Source: an uncultured Allomuricauda sp. (GTDB lineage Bacteria; Bacteroidota; Bacteroidia; Flavobacteriales; Flavobacteriaceae). From it: 64,000 nt of DNA. Position 1 is the first letter of the stretch; each line of letters opens with the position of its first letter. The stretch spans positions 1 to 64,000 of the forward strand of contig NZ_CANLYK010000005.1 in the NCBI RefSeq assembly GCF_947495325.1. Direction: 5' to 3'. A program made the position numbers and the translations under genes. This document shows, piece by piece, positions 9,365 to 17,960 of the stretch. The notes beneath the pieces were generated by a model, which did no database searches, was not told the origin of the DNA, and worked only from the letters and a program-made list of their open reading frames with translations.

Positions 9365-11563
9365 CTAAATATTCAACCAGTATGTAAATTTTAGGTTTAT
9401 TGACCTACTTCTGGGCATAAAGGAGTTTACAAAATAGTTGTCATTATAAACAATGAACAAATCTGAAAGTGGAGCAAAGCGCCATTGCAACCGCGAATTG
9501 AAACCTAAATTATCGCGTTGATTGCTATATTGTACCAAGGTTGACCAGAAAATAGATTTATTAAAAGTGATATTGATTCTTGGGCTTACCAACCATATAT
9601 CTGCACTTGGGTAAGGGTCTGGAAGATTAATGCTATCATAATTCAAACCAAGTGACAGGAATACTTTGGGCTGTAGTCTTAAACTCATATCCCCTTCAAA
9701 TGAAAACCGTGAACCATTATAAAAATCACCATAACCAGGTTCAAAACCATATGAAAAGACTTTCCTGCGGTCACTTTGAAATTCTACTTCAAAATTGGTG
9801 TAATAATACCCTTGGTCAGCTGGAAGTTCAAGAGCTCCATCCGTGTCTGTGGGGTCAAAAGAGTCGGTTAAAAAAGTGTATCGGTTAAACATTTTTATTT
9901 CAAACCGCTCCTGTGATTTCCACTGTGCTGCCCAACTTGAAAAAAATCTATAATCTGTATTTTTATAATCCATCGTGGGCATCCAAATCACTTCTGGGTA
10001 CAATTGAAACCCATGGAAATTTAGTTTCCCTTTTGCAGGCCAAAAATTGAACTCGGCAAAGGGTCTGGCTGCCACTATATCTTTTCTACGGACAAAGCCT
10101 AAATCTGCCCTATGGTCGTTGCCCACAAAATTGCCCCGTAAACCAAGGTTCATTTTTCTGGAATTGTATTGGAGGTCAACTCCACCTGTACTGTTATCAT
10201 CACCAATTTCATGTGCAAAGGATTGATGGTAAAAAAACTTTCCAACCCAAGTATTGTCTGAAGATGCCAGATTATAATCTAGACCGACCACCCGATTATA
10301 TCTTTCAGTTTCTTCCAAAAAGTCATAGTCCTTAAAACTTTCGCGGTTTACAAATATGAAGCTAAGGTTTGATCTTGAAAAGAGCTTTTTCTGCAATGCA
10401 AAAACTGTATTGTTATTGCTGGGAATCTCATTTTCCAAATCTTCCTCGGTCTGTATATTCAGCAAGCCCAAACGCCAGTTTTCATTTAATTTACCACTGA
10501 GGCGAATACCTCCGATAATACCGTTTTCAATTGTTTCTTCGTCTAAATCCTCAGCTATACCAATCCTTCTGGAGAAAAAAGGATTTGAGTCCCTGCTGCT
10601 TCCGAATGTTCCAAAAAGGTCATTATTATCAACAAAAAATTGTCTTCTTTCCGGAAGCGAAACTTCGAATCTTGTTAGGTTCGTAAAAAAATTATCCACT
10701 TCTACATTGGAAAAATCGGGATTTAAGGTTACATCCAAGTTCATCCCGTTTCCAATTGAAATTTTAGCATCGCCCCCAAAATTAATGTCATTTGTACTTT
10801 CACTGTTTTCATAATCTTTTAGTGATAATGCATTTATATAGGGTATTATCGCTATAGGGGTTCTAGATTTGCCCAGTGGTTTTTCAAAAACCATATCGCC
10901 CATAAAGGCAAGGTTAAAAATGATTTGGTTTTGAGGGACTTTCATCCATGTACTTGTTTCATTGGATTGGGTATCAAATCGATAACTGTTCAACCTCCAC
11001 TTGGTCTCTCCCTCCTTAAATTTAAATGAGGTTAATGGAATTGCCCATTCTGTAATATAATATCCATCATAAATTTTTGATTCTCCCCGCCATTTAACAT
11101 CCCAGGATGTGGTAAAACCATCAATATCAAAACCCCCACCAGATATTAGTGCTTCCCTTCTTACTCCATAAGGATTTGAGCCAAACAAAAATGCATTGGT
11201 ACCATCGTTGAATGTATCGAACAGTAAACTTATATTGTCATTGCCGCCAGCTCTATAATCTCTTTCCAAAGAAGGAATCACATAATCAGTTCCTTCAGTC
11301 GATAGTTTTATGCCCACATATAATGTGGTTTCGCTATATAAAAATTTCATATCTGTTTGCTGTCTGGCTAGAATAGAGTCTGAAGGAAAGTACTGTTGAA
11401 AATCATGCGCGCTTTCCGCTGTCTGCCAAACGGATTCATCTAGAACACCATCTATAGTAATGGGTTGGTCAATAAATTTTACAGTGAATTTTTTGTTGTC
11501 TGTTTGTGCGAAGAATAGAAAGGGTAGGAGTATTGTAATGAATACAAAACGAAATCTGGACAT
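9365..11563 (-). CDS. DUF5916 outer-membrane protein with N-terminal CBM9-like domain
   Basis: 732 residues with a signal peptide (about 1-19, ending FFAQ). Residues about 25-200 match a CBM9-like domain (PITIDGVLDESVWQTAE, then YVGIKL and ITEWAIPL). The remainder is a long run of aromatic-rich amphipathic strands ending ...NLKFTYWLNI, typical of an outer-membrane beta-barrel with a terminal aromatic segment. This architecture is the DUF5916 family common in Bacteroidota. It is proposed to bind carbohydrate or other ligands at the surface, but the function is not established. The HAD phosphatase gene follows directly. Confidence 0.85.
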   Translation of the reverse strand: MSRFRFVFITILLPFLFFAQTDNKKFTVKFIDQPITIDGVLDESVWQTAESAHDFQQYFPSDSILARQQTDMKFLYSETTLYVGIKLSTEGTDYVIPSLERDYRAGGNDNISLLFDTFNDGTNAFLFGSNPYGVRREALISGGGFDIDGFTTSWDVKWRGESKIYDGYYITEWAIPLTSFKFKEGETKWRLNSYRFDTQSNETSTWMKVPQNQIIFNLAFMGDMVFEKPLGKSRTPIAIIPYINALSLKDYENSESTNDINFGGDAKISIGNGMNLDVTLNPDFSNVEVDNFFTNLTRFEVSLPERRQFFVDNNDLFGTFGSSRDSNPFFSRRIGIAEDLDEETIENGIIGGIRLSGKLNENWRLGLLNIQTEEDLENEIPSNNNTVFALQKKLFSRSNLSFIFVNRESFKDYDFLEETERYNRVVGLDYNLASSDNTWVGKFFYHQSFAHEIGDDNSTGGVDLQYNSRKMNLGLRGNFVGNDHRADLGFVRRKDIVAARPFAEFNFWPAKGKLNFHGFQLYPEVIWMPTMDYKNTDYRFFSSWAAQWKSQERFEIKMFNRYTFLTDSFDPTDTDGALELPADQGYYYTNFEVEFQSDRRKVFSYGFEPGYGDFYNGSRFSFEGDMSLRLQPKVFLSLGLNYDSINLPDPYPSADIWLVSPRINITFNKSIFWSTLVQYSNQRDNLGFNSRLQWRFAPLSDLFIVYNDNYFVNSFMPRSRSINLKFTYWLNI

Positions 11564-11624
11564 AGGATGGTTTGAGTTAGCTGCCCAAATTTAATATGAA
11601 GCTTCGTTAAAAAAATCCCAAAAT

Positions 11625-11798
11625 TCAATCGTTGTTGGGATTCTTTTTTTTTGGTTCCCGCTTTGCATCCTTTAAACTTTTCATCAGTATCCATTCTATT
11701 TGCCCATTGGTGCTGCGAAATTCATCAGCAGCCCATTTTTCTATGGCCTTGAGCATATCTTCGTTGAGTCTAAGGGCAAATGCCTTTTTTTTACTCAT
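11625..11798 (-). CDS. Small Arc-family ribbon-helix-helix protein (57 aa)
   Basis: Reading the minus strand from the ATG at 11798 gives 57 codons to a TGA at 11625. The product starts MSKKKAFALRLNEDML, continues with an AIEKWAADEF helix and has a Lys-rich C-terminus. The FALRLNEDMLKAIEKWA pattern (short strand, helix, turn, helix) is the Arc/MetJ ribbon-helix-helix fold, so the protein probably binds DNA as a dimer. It starts 2 bp after the stop of the PH-like membrane gene, making it the third member of a tight SPFH / membrane / Arc operon. It is too short for many gene callers. Targets are unknown; autoregulation is plausible. Confidence 0.82.
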   Translation of the reverse strand: MSKKKAFALRLNEDMLKAIEKWAADEFRSTNGQIEWILMKSLKDAKREPKKKNPNND

Positions 11799-11800
11799 TT

Positions 11801-12301
11801 TTAAGTCTTGAAGTACCTATTAATTATATTTTGAGCCTCATCGGATTTTTGCGTACCTACTAAAATCTTTTTCCCATTTTTCAATACAACCTGTATTCCC
11901 ATAGCACCCTTTGTGGTGTATGCCTTACTATTTTTTGAAGGAACAATTTTGATGCCCCATCCTCTATATTCGCTAATGGGACTGTATTCTCTTATATAGC
12001 ATTCTTGGACATCATACCAAGAGATTTTCTTAAAGTTAAAATGAAAGGGGATAAACCTATAGTGTATCCCGTTTTCGTCAATTTTGGTCCTTAGACTAAA
12101 CAAATAAATTAATGCAAAAGCAAGAATAAGTGAGCCAGATACCATGGCCTGACCATAAAAGTCATCTGGTTTTACTTTATCCACAGCTTTACCCAGTATA
12201 TACCACCGATAGAAAAAAAACACTAAAATACCAAGGACACTAAAGTTTATAAGCTTCATCCACCACTGATTGAATCGTTGTATTTCTGTGAACAATGTCA
12301 T
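11801..12301 (-). CDS. Two-TM membrane protein with PH-like (bPH2-type) domain
   Basis: 166 residues. Two hydrophobic segments (about 19-38 and 50-68) are followed by a soluble domain whose pattern (TKIDENGIHYRF, then FKKISWYDVQECYI, then GIQVVLKNGKKILVGTQ) fits the strand layout of bacterial PH-like domains. The function is unknown. It sits 1 bp downstream of an SPFH gene and 2 bp upstream of an Arc-like gene, so the three are almost certainly co-expressed. The PH-like call rests on pattern only. Confidence 0.65.
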   Translation of the reverse strand: MTLFTEIQRFNQWWMKLINFSVLGILVFFFYRWYILGKAVDKVKPDDFYGQAMVSGSLILAFALIYLFSLRTKIDENGIHYRFIPFHFNFKKISWYDVQECYIREYSPISEYRGWGIKIVPSKNSKAYTTKGAMGIQVVLKNGKKILVGTQKSDEAQNIINRYFKT

Positions 12302-12302
12302 A

Positions 12303-13163
12303 TTAATGATTAAGTGTTCCCGTATTTACAATTGGGGAAGCATCTTTGTCCGAGCACAGCACTACCATTAGGTTACTTACCATGGCAGCTTTGCGTTCTT
12401 CATCAAGATCAACAATTTCTTTTCTACTTAATTCTTCCAATGCCATTTCCACCATGCTTACCGCACCTTCAACAATTTTGTGTCGGGCAGCAACTATCGC
12501 TGTTGCTTGTTGCCGTTTTAGCATAGCGTTGGCAATTTCTTGAGCATAAGCAAGATAGCCAATTCTTGCTTCCAAAACTTCAATTCCGGCCATACCCAAT
12601 CTCTCCTGTACTTCCTTTTCTAATGCTTCACTTACCTCATTTAAACTGGAACGCAGGGTAATATCTTCCTCAATACCTTCATCTGCAAAATTATCATAGG
12701 GATACATACTTGCCAATTTTCGTACAGCTGCATCGGTTTGTACACGCACAAAATTCTTGTAGTCATCAACATCAAAAGCCGCTTTATAGGTATTGGTAAC
12801 CCTCCAAACCAAAATTGTACTGATCATTACTGGGTTCCCCAGCTTGTCGTTTACTTTTAGCCGCTCACTATCAAAATTACTGGCCCGCAACGAGATTTTT
12901 CGTTTTGAATATAAAGGGTTTACCCAATGAAGACCGTTCTTTTTTACAGTGCCCACGTATTTTCCAAACAGTAAAAGAACCCGTGAGCTGTTAGGGTTTA
13001 CCAAAACCAAACCAAAGGCCATTACCAAACCAATAAAAATGGCGATAGTTGGCCATGCAGATTCTCCTAATATAATAGTGGCAATTCCTCCAAAAAATAA
13101 AGCTAAGGAGATAAAGAGCATGAAATAGCCATTTATAGGAGTGATTATTTTCTCGTTCGTCAT
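12303..13163 (-). CDS. SPFH (stomatin/prohibitin) domain membrane protein
   Basis: 286 residues. Two N-terminal hydrophobic segments (about 12-30 and 35-55) precede the SPFH core ([22 protein letters not shown], about 60-200) with the stomatin-like [32 protein letters not shown] helix. The C-terminus is helical and could oligomerise. SPFH proteins form rings or scaffolds in membrane microdomains. Unlike HflK/C there is no partner SPFH gene, and unlike NfeD-linked stomatins no NfeD follows. Instead a PH-like membrane protein and an Arc repressor follow. Confidence 0.85.
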   Translation of the reverse strand: MTNEKIITPINGYFMLFISLALFFGGIATIILGESAWPTIAIFIGLVMAFGLVLVNPNSSRVLLLFGKYVGTVKKNGLHWVNPLYSKRKISLRASNFDSERLKVNDKLGNPVMISTILVWRVTNTYKAAFDVDDYKNFVRVQTDAAVRKLASMYPYDNFADEGIEEDITLRSSLNEVSEALEKEVQERLGMAGIEVLEARIGYLAYAQEIANAMLKRQQATAIVAARHKIVEGAVSMVEMALEELSRKEIVDLDEERKAAMVSNLMVVLCSDKDASPIVNTGTLNH

Positions 13164-13289
13164 AATAGTTGATTTAGTGATATTAAAATGATATCATAAA
13201 TATATTATATTAAAATATTATTTCCAAATCTTATCTTAGATTCCATTAAAATGCTTGGATTAATATATAAGTAATCAATTGCAGTTTTC

Positions 13290-13297
13290 TATTTTTG
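13290..13297 (+). promoter_or_regulatory. Flavobacterial -7 element TATTTTTG for the S1/P1 nuclease gene
   Basis: An exact TAnnTTTG match 16 bp before the ATG at 13313. It overlaps an in-frame TTG at 13295, which argues against that TTG being the translation start. Confidence 0.55.
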
Positions 13298-13312
13298 GAA
13301 AAAACATCAATC

Positions 13313-14080
13313 ATGAAGAATCTCACCCTCCTTTTTTTGTTAATTCCAATAGTAGGATTTAGTAATTATTGGGGAAAAACAGGACATAGGGTCACCGGGC
13401 ATATCGCCGAAAACCATTTAACCGGAAAAGCCAAACGAGCTTTGAATGACCTGTTGGATGGGCATAGCTTGGCTTTTGTATCCACATTTGCAGATGAAAT
13501 AAAGGCAGATCGTAGTTTTTCCAAGTTTTCTGCGTGGCATTATGTCAATTATCCGCTGAATATACGTTATGAAGATTCTAAAAAAAGTAACTGGGGAGAT
13601 TTGATCGTAGCTATAGAAGAATGTACTTCCATTGTTAAGAATGAAAATAGTTCACGGGAAGACAGGGTATTTTATTTAAAAATGCTTGTTCATTTAATTG
13701 GAGACCTACACCAGCCCATGCATGCCAGTAGGGCAGAGGATAAGGGAGGCAATGATATTCAATTGCAATGGTTTGGTGAAGGAACCAATCTTCATAGGGT
13801 TTGGGATAAAAATTTAATTGAATCCTATGGTATGACCTATACCGAACTTGCCACAGAGCTTGATATTGTTTCTAGAAAAGAGCGGAAAAAAATACAAGAG
13901 GGAACTATCTACGATTGGGTTCAAGAATCCCACGAAATATGCGGAGAGATTTATGGTTCGGCAAAAGTTGGTGATAAGCTTGGTTACCAATACGGATACA
14001 AATACAATGATGTATTGTTTCAACAGTTGCAGCGTGGAGGACTGAGGTTGGCCAAGATATTGAACGACCTTTTTGATTAA
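13313..14080 (+). CDS. Secreted S1/P1 nuclease
   Basis: 255 residues from the ATG. The signal peptide ends near VGFSNY, leaving W20-GKTGHR at or close to the mature N-terminus. In this family the N-terminal Trp amino group and main-chain atoms bind zinc, together with His residues seen here in GHRVTG, SAWHYVNYP, HLIGDLHQPMHAS and NLHRVWD, and Asp in the FADEIKAD and GGND motifs. All ligands of the trinuclear zinc site appear present. It degrades single-stranded DNA or RNA in the periplasm or medium, probably for phosphate or nucleoside salvage. The TTG start 18 bases upstream lies inside the promoter and was rejected. Confidence 0.92.
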   Translation: MKNLTLLFLLIPIVGFSNYWGKTGHRVTGHIAENHLTGKAKRALNDLLDGHSLAFVSTFADEIKADRSFSKFSAWHYVNYPLNIRYEDSKKSNWGDLIVAIEECTSIVKNENSSREDRVFYLKMLVHLIGDLHQPMHASRAEDKGGNDIQLQWFGEGTNLHRVWDKNLIESYGMTYTELATELDIVSRKERKKIQEGTIYDWVQESHEICGEIYGSAKVGDKLGYQYGYKYNDVLFQQLQRGGLRLAKILNDLFD

Positions 14081-14085
14081 AAAAT

Positions 14086-14682
14086 CTATTTAATTGCCCG
14101 AAAGGTCAGATTAATGCGTTCTCCAATTTTTTTGCCGGTTTTAGGAATTTGATGTTGCCAATGATGCTGTGTTTCTCCTTTCATGACCAAAAGACTGCCA
14201 TGTTCCAATACTATTTTGTGCTTCAACGTTTTGTCTGAAATGTTTCTTAGATGAAAAAAACGTTCGGTCCCCAGACTAATTGAAGCAATTGGCGGATTTT
14301 CACCCAATTCCTTTTCATCATCTGAATGCCATCCATTGCTATCTTTCCCATCCCGGTAATAATTTAAAAGACAGGTTGAAAATTCTATCTGGATTTCTTT
14401 TTCAACCAATGTTTTTATTTGATGCAATTCTTGGGTAAATGGATTTGGCCGCATGGTAATATTGGAATATGTGTATGTTTTTCCATTATTTCCATAAAGG
14501 GCCGTTAATCGGGGTTGCGCATATGTTTTTCCAAAGACTGTAATTTCATCCTGTTGCCATGAAATGGTTTGCTTCAATAGATTGAAATACATGGTGGCTT
14601 TTTCAGAAGAGATGAAATTTGGGTAGTAAGCAATATCGCTTTGTGGTAAATCCAGAATCATTTTTTCTGAAAATAACCCCAT
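14086..14682 (-). CDS. AlkB-like Fe(II)/2-oxoglutarate DNA-alkylation repair dioxygenase
   Basis: 198 residues. The iron triad is visible as the HxD in NGWHSDDE (near 118-120) and the distal His in HHWQHQIPK (near 174). The 2-oxoglutarate-binding Arg lies in ERINLTFR near the C-terminus. The substrate-binding lid region contains PRLTALYG and MRPNPF, as in the short ALKBH2/3-like bacterial AlkBs that remove 1-methyladenine and 3-methylcytosine. It lies 1 bp from an AraC gene on the same strand, which might co-express it, though Ada-type features are absent from that regulator. Confidence 0.9.
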   Translation of the reverse strand: MGLFSEKMILDLPQSDIAYYPNFISSEKATMYFNLLKQTISWQQDEITVFGKTYAQPRLTALYGNNGKTYTYSNITMRPNPFTQELHQIKTLVEKEIQIEFSTCLLNYYRDGKDSNGWHSDDEKELGENPPIASISLGTERFFHLRNISDKTLKHKIVLEHGSLLVMKGETQHHWQHQIPKTGKKIGERINLTFRAIK

Positions 14683-14683
14683 T

Positions 14684-15562
14684 CTATTTTAATACTGTTT
14701 TTAACTGATTTCTGTAATCCGAAGGATTTTGTCCCGTAAAAGCTTTGAAGGATTTATTAAAATGTGAAAAATTGTTGAATCCACAGTCATAACATACCTG
14801 TGTAATACTTATAGGTTGTTCTGCCAAAAGCTTGGAAGCGTGCACTAATCTATATTCATTTACAAATTGAACAAAGGTCTTGTTGGTAATTTTTTTAAAG
14901 TAACGGCAGAAGGATGGAACCGTCATGCTAACCATATCCGCAATCTGGTCCAAGCTAATGTCTTCCTTAAAATTGGTCTTTACATGGTTAAAAACAATAT
15001 TGATACGGTCGTTGTCCTTAACTTCGGTCTCCATTGAAAAACCTTCGGCATTCAATACATTTATTTCCTGTGATGTGGCCAACTGGTTAAGGATGTTTAG
15101 AATGGAAAGTAATCTTTGAAAATCGGTCTGGTATTCTAATATTTCCATTTTTTCACCAACCTTCATTTTGGTCTTTCCAGAGAAAGCTATTCCACCTTTG
15201 GAAATCTCGAGCAATTTCTGAATGTTCTTCATTTCTGGAATGTTGAAGAAATCGTTCCCCAAGAAGTCAAGCTTCATTTGAACTATTGTTTCGCTCTTGT
15301 TTCCAGTAAGCTTGTCCGTAAAACCACAATGGGGTAGGTTGGAACCTATAAGAATAAGGTCTCCATTTCTATAATAGGAAACGTGACTGCCAATTTGCCT
15401 TTTTCCAGAACCGCCATTAACATAAACAAGTTCCAATTCTGGGTGGTAATGCCAACCGTTATTCTTGTTTTCTTGACTTTCACTAAACTTTTGATAAGTA
15501 AATGAATGTCCAAAATTTGGTGCAATTGCCTCAAAAGCAGGTTTTTGATTCATTGTTGCCAT
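14684..15562 (-). CDS. AraC family transcriptional regulator with cupin sensor domain
   Basis: 292 residues. The N-terminal cupin-like domain (WHYHPELELVYVNGG, then GDLILIGSNLPHCGF) is the ligand-sensing half. The C-terminal 100 residues carry two helix-turn-helix units (SLDQIADMVSMTVPSFCRYFKKITNKTFVQFV and ITQVCYDCGFNNFSHFNKSFK). This architecture is typical of sugar-responsive AraC regulators in Bacteroidota. The target is unknown. It is divergent from the small secreted protein at 15761 and may regulate it, and it may be co-transcribed with alkB downstream. An alternative start at M4 is equally possible. Confidence 0.9.
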   Translation of the reverse strand: MATMNQKPAFEAIAPNFGHSFTYQKFSESQENKNNGWHYHPELELVYVNGGSGKRQIGSHVSYYRNGDLILIGSNLPHCGFTDKLTGNKSETIVQMKLDFLGNDFFNIPEMKNIQKLLEISKGGIAFSGKTKMKVGEKMEILEYQTDFQRLLSILNILNQLATSQEINVLNAEGFSMETEVKDNDRINIVFNHVKTNFKEDISLDQIADMVSMTVPSFCRYFKKITNKTFVQFVNEYRLVHASKLLAEQPISITQVCYDCGFNNFSHFNKSFKAFTGQNPSDYRNQLKTVLK

Positions 15563-15727
15563 TTTCTATTAGTTATGTAAAGGTATACTGGGTTTTTAGA
15601 TAGCATCTATGCAAAATTAACTAAAATATGTTCTATTTTAACCTTAATGCTATATTAACATTGTCGGTGTGGTAATATTGCATAGAAACTGGAAAAAATT
15701 GTGGTGTTCCAAGGAATAATCCCATAG

Positions 15728-15735
15728 TACATTTG
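15728..15735 (+). promoter_or_regulatory. Flavobacterial -7 element TACATTTG
   Basis: An exact TAnnTTTG match 26 bp before the ATG of the small secreted protein, within the 198-bp divergent region shared with the AraC gene. No convincing -33 box. Confidence 0.5.
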
Positions 15736-15760
15736 TCTTGTAATCTTAAAAACGAGTGTT

Positions 15761-16141
15761 ATGAAATCAGTTTTAAATTATGTTACAGTAGCAGCATTCC
15801 TATTAGTATCTACAATAGGGTTTGCAAATGGATCGGAAGGAACTTTTGGTAAAAGAGGTATCGCTAAAAGTGAGGTTGAGAAGAAGTTGATTGAGGTCAA
15901 GTTGGATCCTGTTTTTATTAAGAGAGGTGAAAAGATGTTCATGAATCTGTTGAATCTTTCCCAAGGGACGGTGATTCTTAAAGTATATGATAGCCAAGAT
16001 AGACTTATTTACAATGAATCAATTGAAGGTGAAATGGTTGTTGAAAAAGCGTTCAACTTTGAAAAAGCTTTTGAAGACGAGTACACCATCGTTGTAGTTG
16101 ATAAGTTGGGAACTTATAAAGAGACTATCAGTGTAAAATAA
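15761..16141 (+). CDS. Small secreted beta-sandwich-like protein
   Basis: 126 residues with a signal peptide ending in GFAN. The mature part contains regular strands (GTVILKVYDSQDRLIYNESIEG, then DEYTIVVVDKLGTYKETISV). This resembles the short Ig-like or DUF3244/T9SS type A-like module, but it is the whole protein rather than a C-terminal tag. I do not recognise a precise family. It has its own promoter-like box and a strong hairpin after it, so it is monocistronic and could be abundant. Export to the periplasm or surface is likely. Confidence 0.65.
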   Translation: MKSVLNYVTVAAFLLVSTIGFANGSEGTFGKRGIAKSEVEKKLIEVKLDPVFIKRGEKMFMNLLNLSQGTVILKVYDSQDRLIYNESIEGEMVVEKAFNFEKAFEDEYTIVVVDKLGTYKETISVK

Positions 16142-16170
16142 GACGATTTGTTTAGTTAATTTCAGTGCAA

Positions 16171-16198
16171 GGGGGCCCATTTATATGGGCCTTTCTTA
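16171..16198 (+). terminator. Intrinsic terminator between convergent genes
   Basis: GGCCCAT (16174-16180) pairs with ATGGGCC (16185-16191) across a TTAT loop, followed by TTTCTTATT. It serves the small secreted protein gene; the minus-strand MOSC gene ends just beyond it. Confidence 0.8.
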
Positions 16199-16831
16199 TT
16201 GTAAGTACTTTCTCAAACGATTCCTTTTATACTCAGGCAATGCCTTATTGGCAACTGCAAGCCTAATCAAATCCATATTCTTGGATCTTGAAAAAAGTAG
16301 TTCATAAAATTGTTGCACGGTCAATGTGTTTTCTGATTCCTGAACCAGTTCTAAACTGTCCCCAACATTAACTTCCCCAACTTCCAATATTTTTATATAC
16401 GTACCCGGGAATCCATGGTCAATGAATTGCTTTAATATTTCCTGTGTCCCGAACCGAATTCCTAATTTATAACAGGGTTCTCGAGGTTGGGTAATTTGAA
16501 CAAGCGCTGTACCTATCCTATAAACATTACCTATCCGTATTTTTGATTCGTCTAAATCTTCAACGGTCAGGTTTTCCCCAAACATTCCCCAGTCCCATTT
16601 CAAATCAGGGTATTTTTCTTTCCAGTAGGGATAATGATTGGCAGAAAAAAGATAACACGCCTTATGCTCCCCACCATGGTGTTTACGGTCAATTATGGTA
16701 TCCTTGAACACATCATTCTTTTCCAGGACTATAGAGGTTCTAACAGGATATTTGAAAATCCCGGTTTGTTCTTTTTTGCCGTTCCACAAAATTGAGGTGG
16801 CTTTGCCAAGGTTGGTAGAGATAACTTTCAT
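16196..16831 (-). CDS. MOSC domain protein (YiiM-like)
   Basis: 211 residues. The MOSC core spans about 1-155, with KHHGGEHKACYLFS, GENLTVEDLD and the conserved Cys in QPREPCYKLG. A C-terminal three-helix extension (about 165-211, TVQQFYELLFS and onward) is the YiiM 3-alpha module. Members bind molybdenum or sulfur cofactor intermediates and include N-hydroxylated-base reductases that detoxify 6-hydroxylaminopurine. No molybdenum-cofactor gene is nearby. The invariant Cys supports an active protein. Confidence 0.87.
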   Translation of the reverse strand: MKVISTNLGKATSILWNGKKEQTGIFKYPVRTSIVLEKNDVFKDTIIDRKHHGGEHKACYLFSANHYPYWKEKYPDLKWDWGMFGENLTVEDLDESKIRIGNVYRIGTALVQITQPREPCYKLGIRFGTQEILKQFIDHGFPGTYIKILEVGEVNVGDSLELVQESENTLTVQQFYELLFSRSKNMDLIRLAVANKALPEYKRNRLRKYLQ

Positions 16832-16835
16832 ATCT

Positions 16836-16870
16836 AAAAATAAAAAACCATCATAATTAAATGATGGTTT
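16836..16870 (-). terminator. Intrinsic terminator after the DUF6249 gene
   Basis: AAACCATCAT (16845-16854) pairs with ATGATGGTTT (16861-16870) over a six-base loop. Read on the minus strand the stem is followed by TTTATTTTT, so it terminates the 115-residue gene. Confidence 0.78.
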
Positions 16871-16892
16871 AAAATGCTTTTAACTAAAAATT

Positions 16893-17240
16893 TTATTCCT
16901 CCCGGTCCAATTTTTTGGTAAGGAAAAACCCTATCAACAAGCCTGTACCTGCCATTAGAAATATAGAACCTGGCATTGCAATATCATCATCAACATTGAA
17001 ATTGCTCCAAAGAATACCGCCAATAATAACGCCAGCTCCTATTCCCATTAACAAAAGTGCTAGATTTAATATAAGGATTTTCCAAAAAGGAGCTGCTTTT
17101 TCACGTTTTCCTCTTACAAAAATACTGGCGTCCGCACCCTTTTCTATAAGTGCCATCCGCTCTTTGTTTCTTGTGGAGAAATACAGGTAACAAATACCGA
17201 ATATGACCAGAAACAAACTAATAAATACTAAAACTTCCAT
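16893..17240 (-). CDS. DUF6249 small membrane protein
   Basis: 115 residues with an N-terminal transmembrane helix (about 3-21), a basic middle (NKERMALIEKGADASIF and a KREK stretch) and two further hydrophobic segments (about 52-75 and 89-108). This is the DUF6249 layout common in Bacteroidota. It commonly accompanies an ECF sigma factor and a membrane anti-sigma-like gene, as here, where those two genes diverge on the other strand. Function unknown; an envelope-stress connection is plausible from context only. Confidence 0.75.
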   Translation of the reverse strand: MEVLVFISLFLVIFGICYLYFSTRNKERMALIEKGADASIFVRGKREKAAPFWKILILNLALLLMGIGAGVIIGGILWSNFNVDDDIAMPGSIFLMAGTGLLIGFFLTKKLDREE

Positions 17241-17375
17241 AAGTTATTGCTTTTTAATTGATTACAGATTCTTTTGCTTATTAAGACGACGTTTTTTGTT
17301 TGTAGGTTACATTTATGTTGATTTTTATTAAAATATATGTAACCAAGTAAGATTTTTTTACGTCATATACCTTAA

Positions 17376-17960
17376 ATGAGCCTAGACCAAGACCAACACT
17401 ATATAGACAAAGTCCTAAATGGAAATGTTGGGTCTTTTGCCGTTTTGATCGACCGCTATAAACATATGGTGTATACCTTGGCAATGAAAATACTTAATAC
17501 TAAAGAGGAAGCTGAGGAGGTTTCCCAAGACGTTTTTGTTAAAGTGTATCAGATGTTGCCTAGTTTTAAAGGGGATTCCAAATTTTCTACATGGCTGTAT
17601 AGAATAGCGTATAACCGTAGCTTGGATTACCTAAAGAAACGGGGAAGAAGCTTGAGGACCAGTTCAATTGATGCCGACAAGGACTATTATTTGGATAGTA
17701 TGGATAATATTTTGGACCAAATGCAAAGGGAAGAACATAATGTAATTATTAAAAATGCTTTGGGCGAATTATCTGAAGTGGATACCGTTATTATAACATT
17801 ACATTATTTTGAAGAGTTATCTTTAAAAGAAATTTCCAAAGTTGTAGGTCTAAAGGTAAACGCTGTTAAAGTACGCTTGTTTAGAAGTAGAAAACAGTTG
17901 GCGCAAATTTTACAGCATAAACTGGAACCTGAAATTATTGAAGGTTATGGAAGAAAATAG
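17376..17960 (+). CDS. ECF RNA polymerase sigma factor
   Basis: 194 residues, about the usual length. Region 2 contains RYKHMVYTLAMKIL, the EEAEEVSQDVFVKVY helix and FSTWLYRIAYNRSLDYLKKR (about 28-90). Region 4 contains YFEELSLKEISKVVGLKVNAVKVRLFRSRKQL (about 140-175). The product directs RNA polymerase to envelope- or stress-type promoters. It overlaps the following membrane-protein gene, a typical sigma/anti-sigma arrangement. The upstream 135 bp are AT-rich and hold no clear -7 box, so it may autoregulate from an alternative promoter. Confidence 0.92.
   Translation: MSLDQDQHYIDKVLNGNVGSFAVLIDRYKHMVYTLAMKILNTKEEAEEVSQDVFVKVYQMLPSFKGDSKFSTWLYRIAYNRSLDYLKKRGRSLRTSSIDADKDYYLDSMDNILDQMQREEHNVIIKNALGELSEVDTVIITLHYFEELSLKEISKVVGLKVNAVKVRLFRSRKQLAQILQHKLEPEIIEGYGRK

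Noticed and set aside
11479..11694. 71-codon minus-strand frame overlapping DUF5916 and the Arc gene
   Set aside because: It is in another frame of the Arc-like coding sequence and shows no family pattern.
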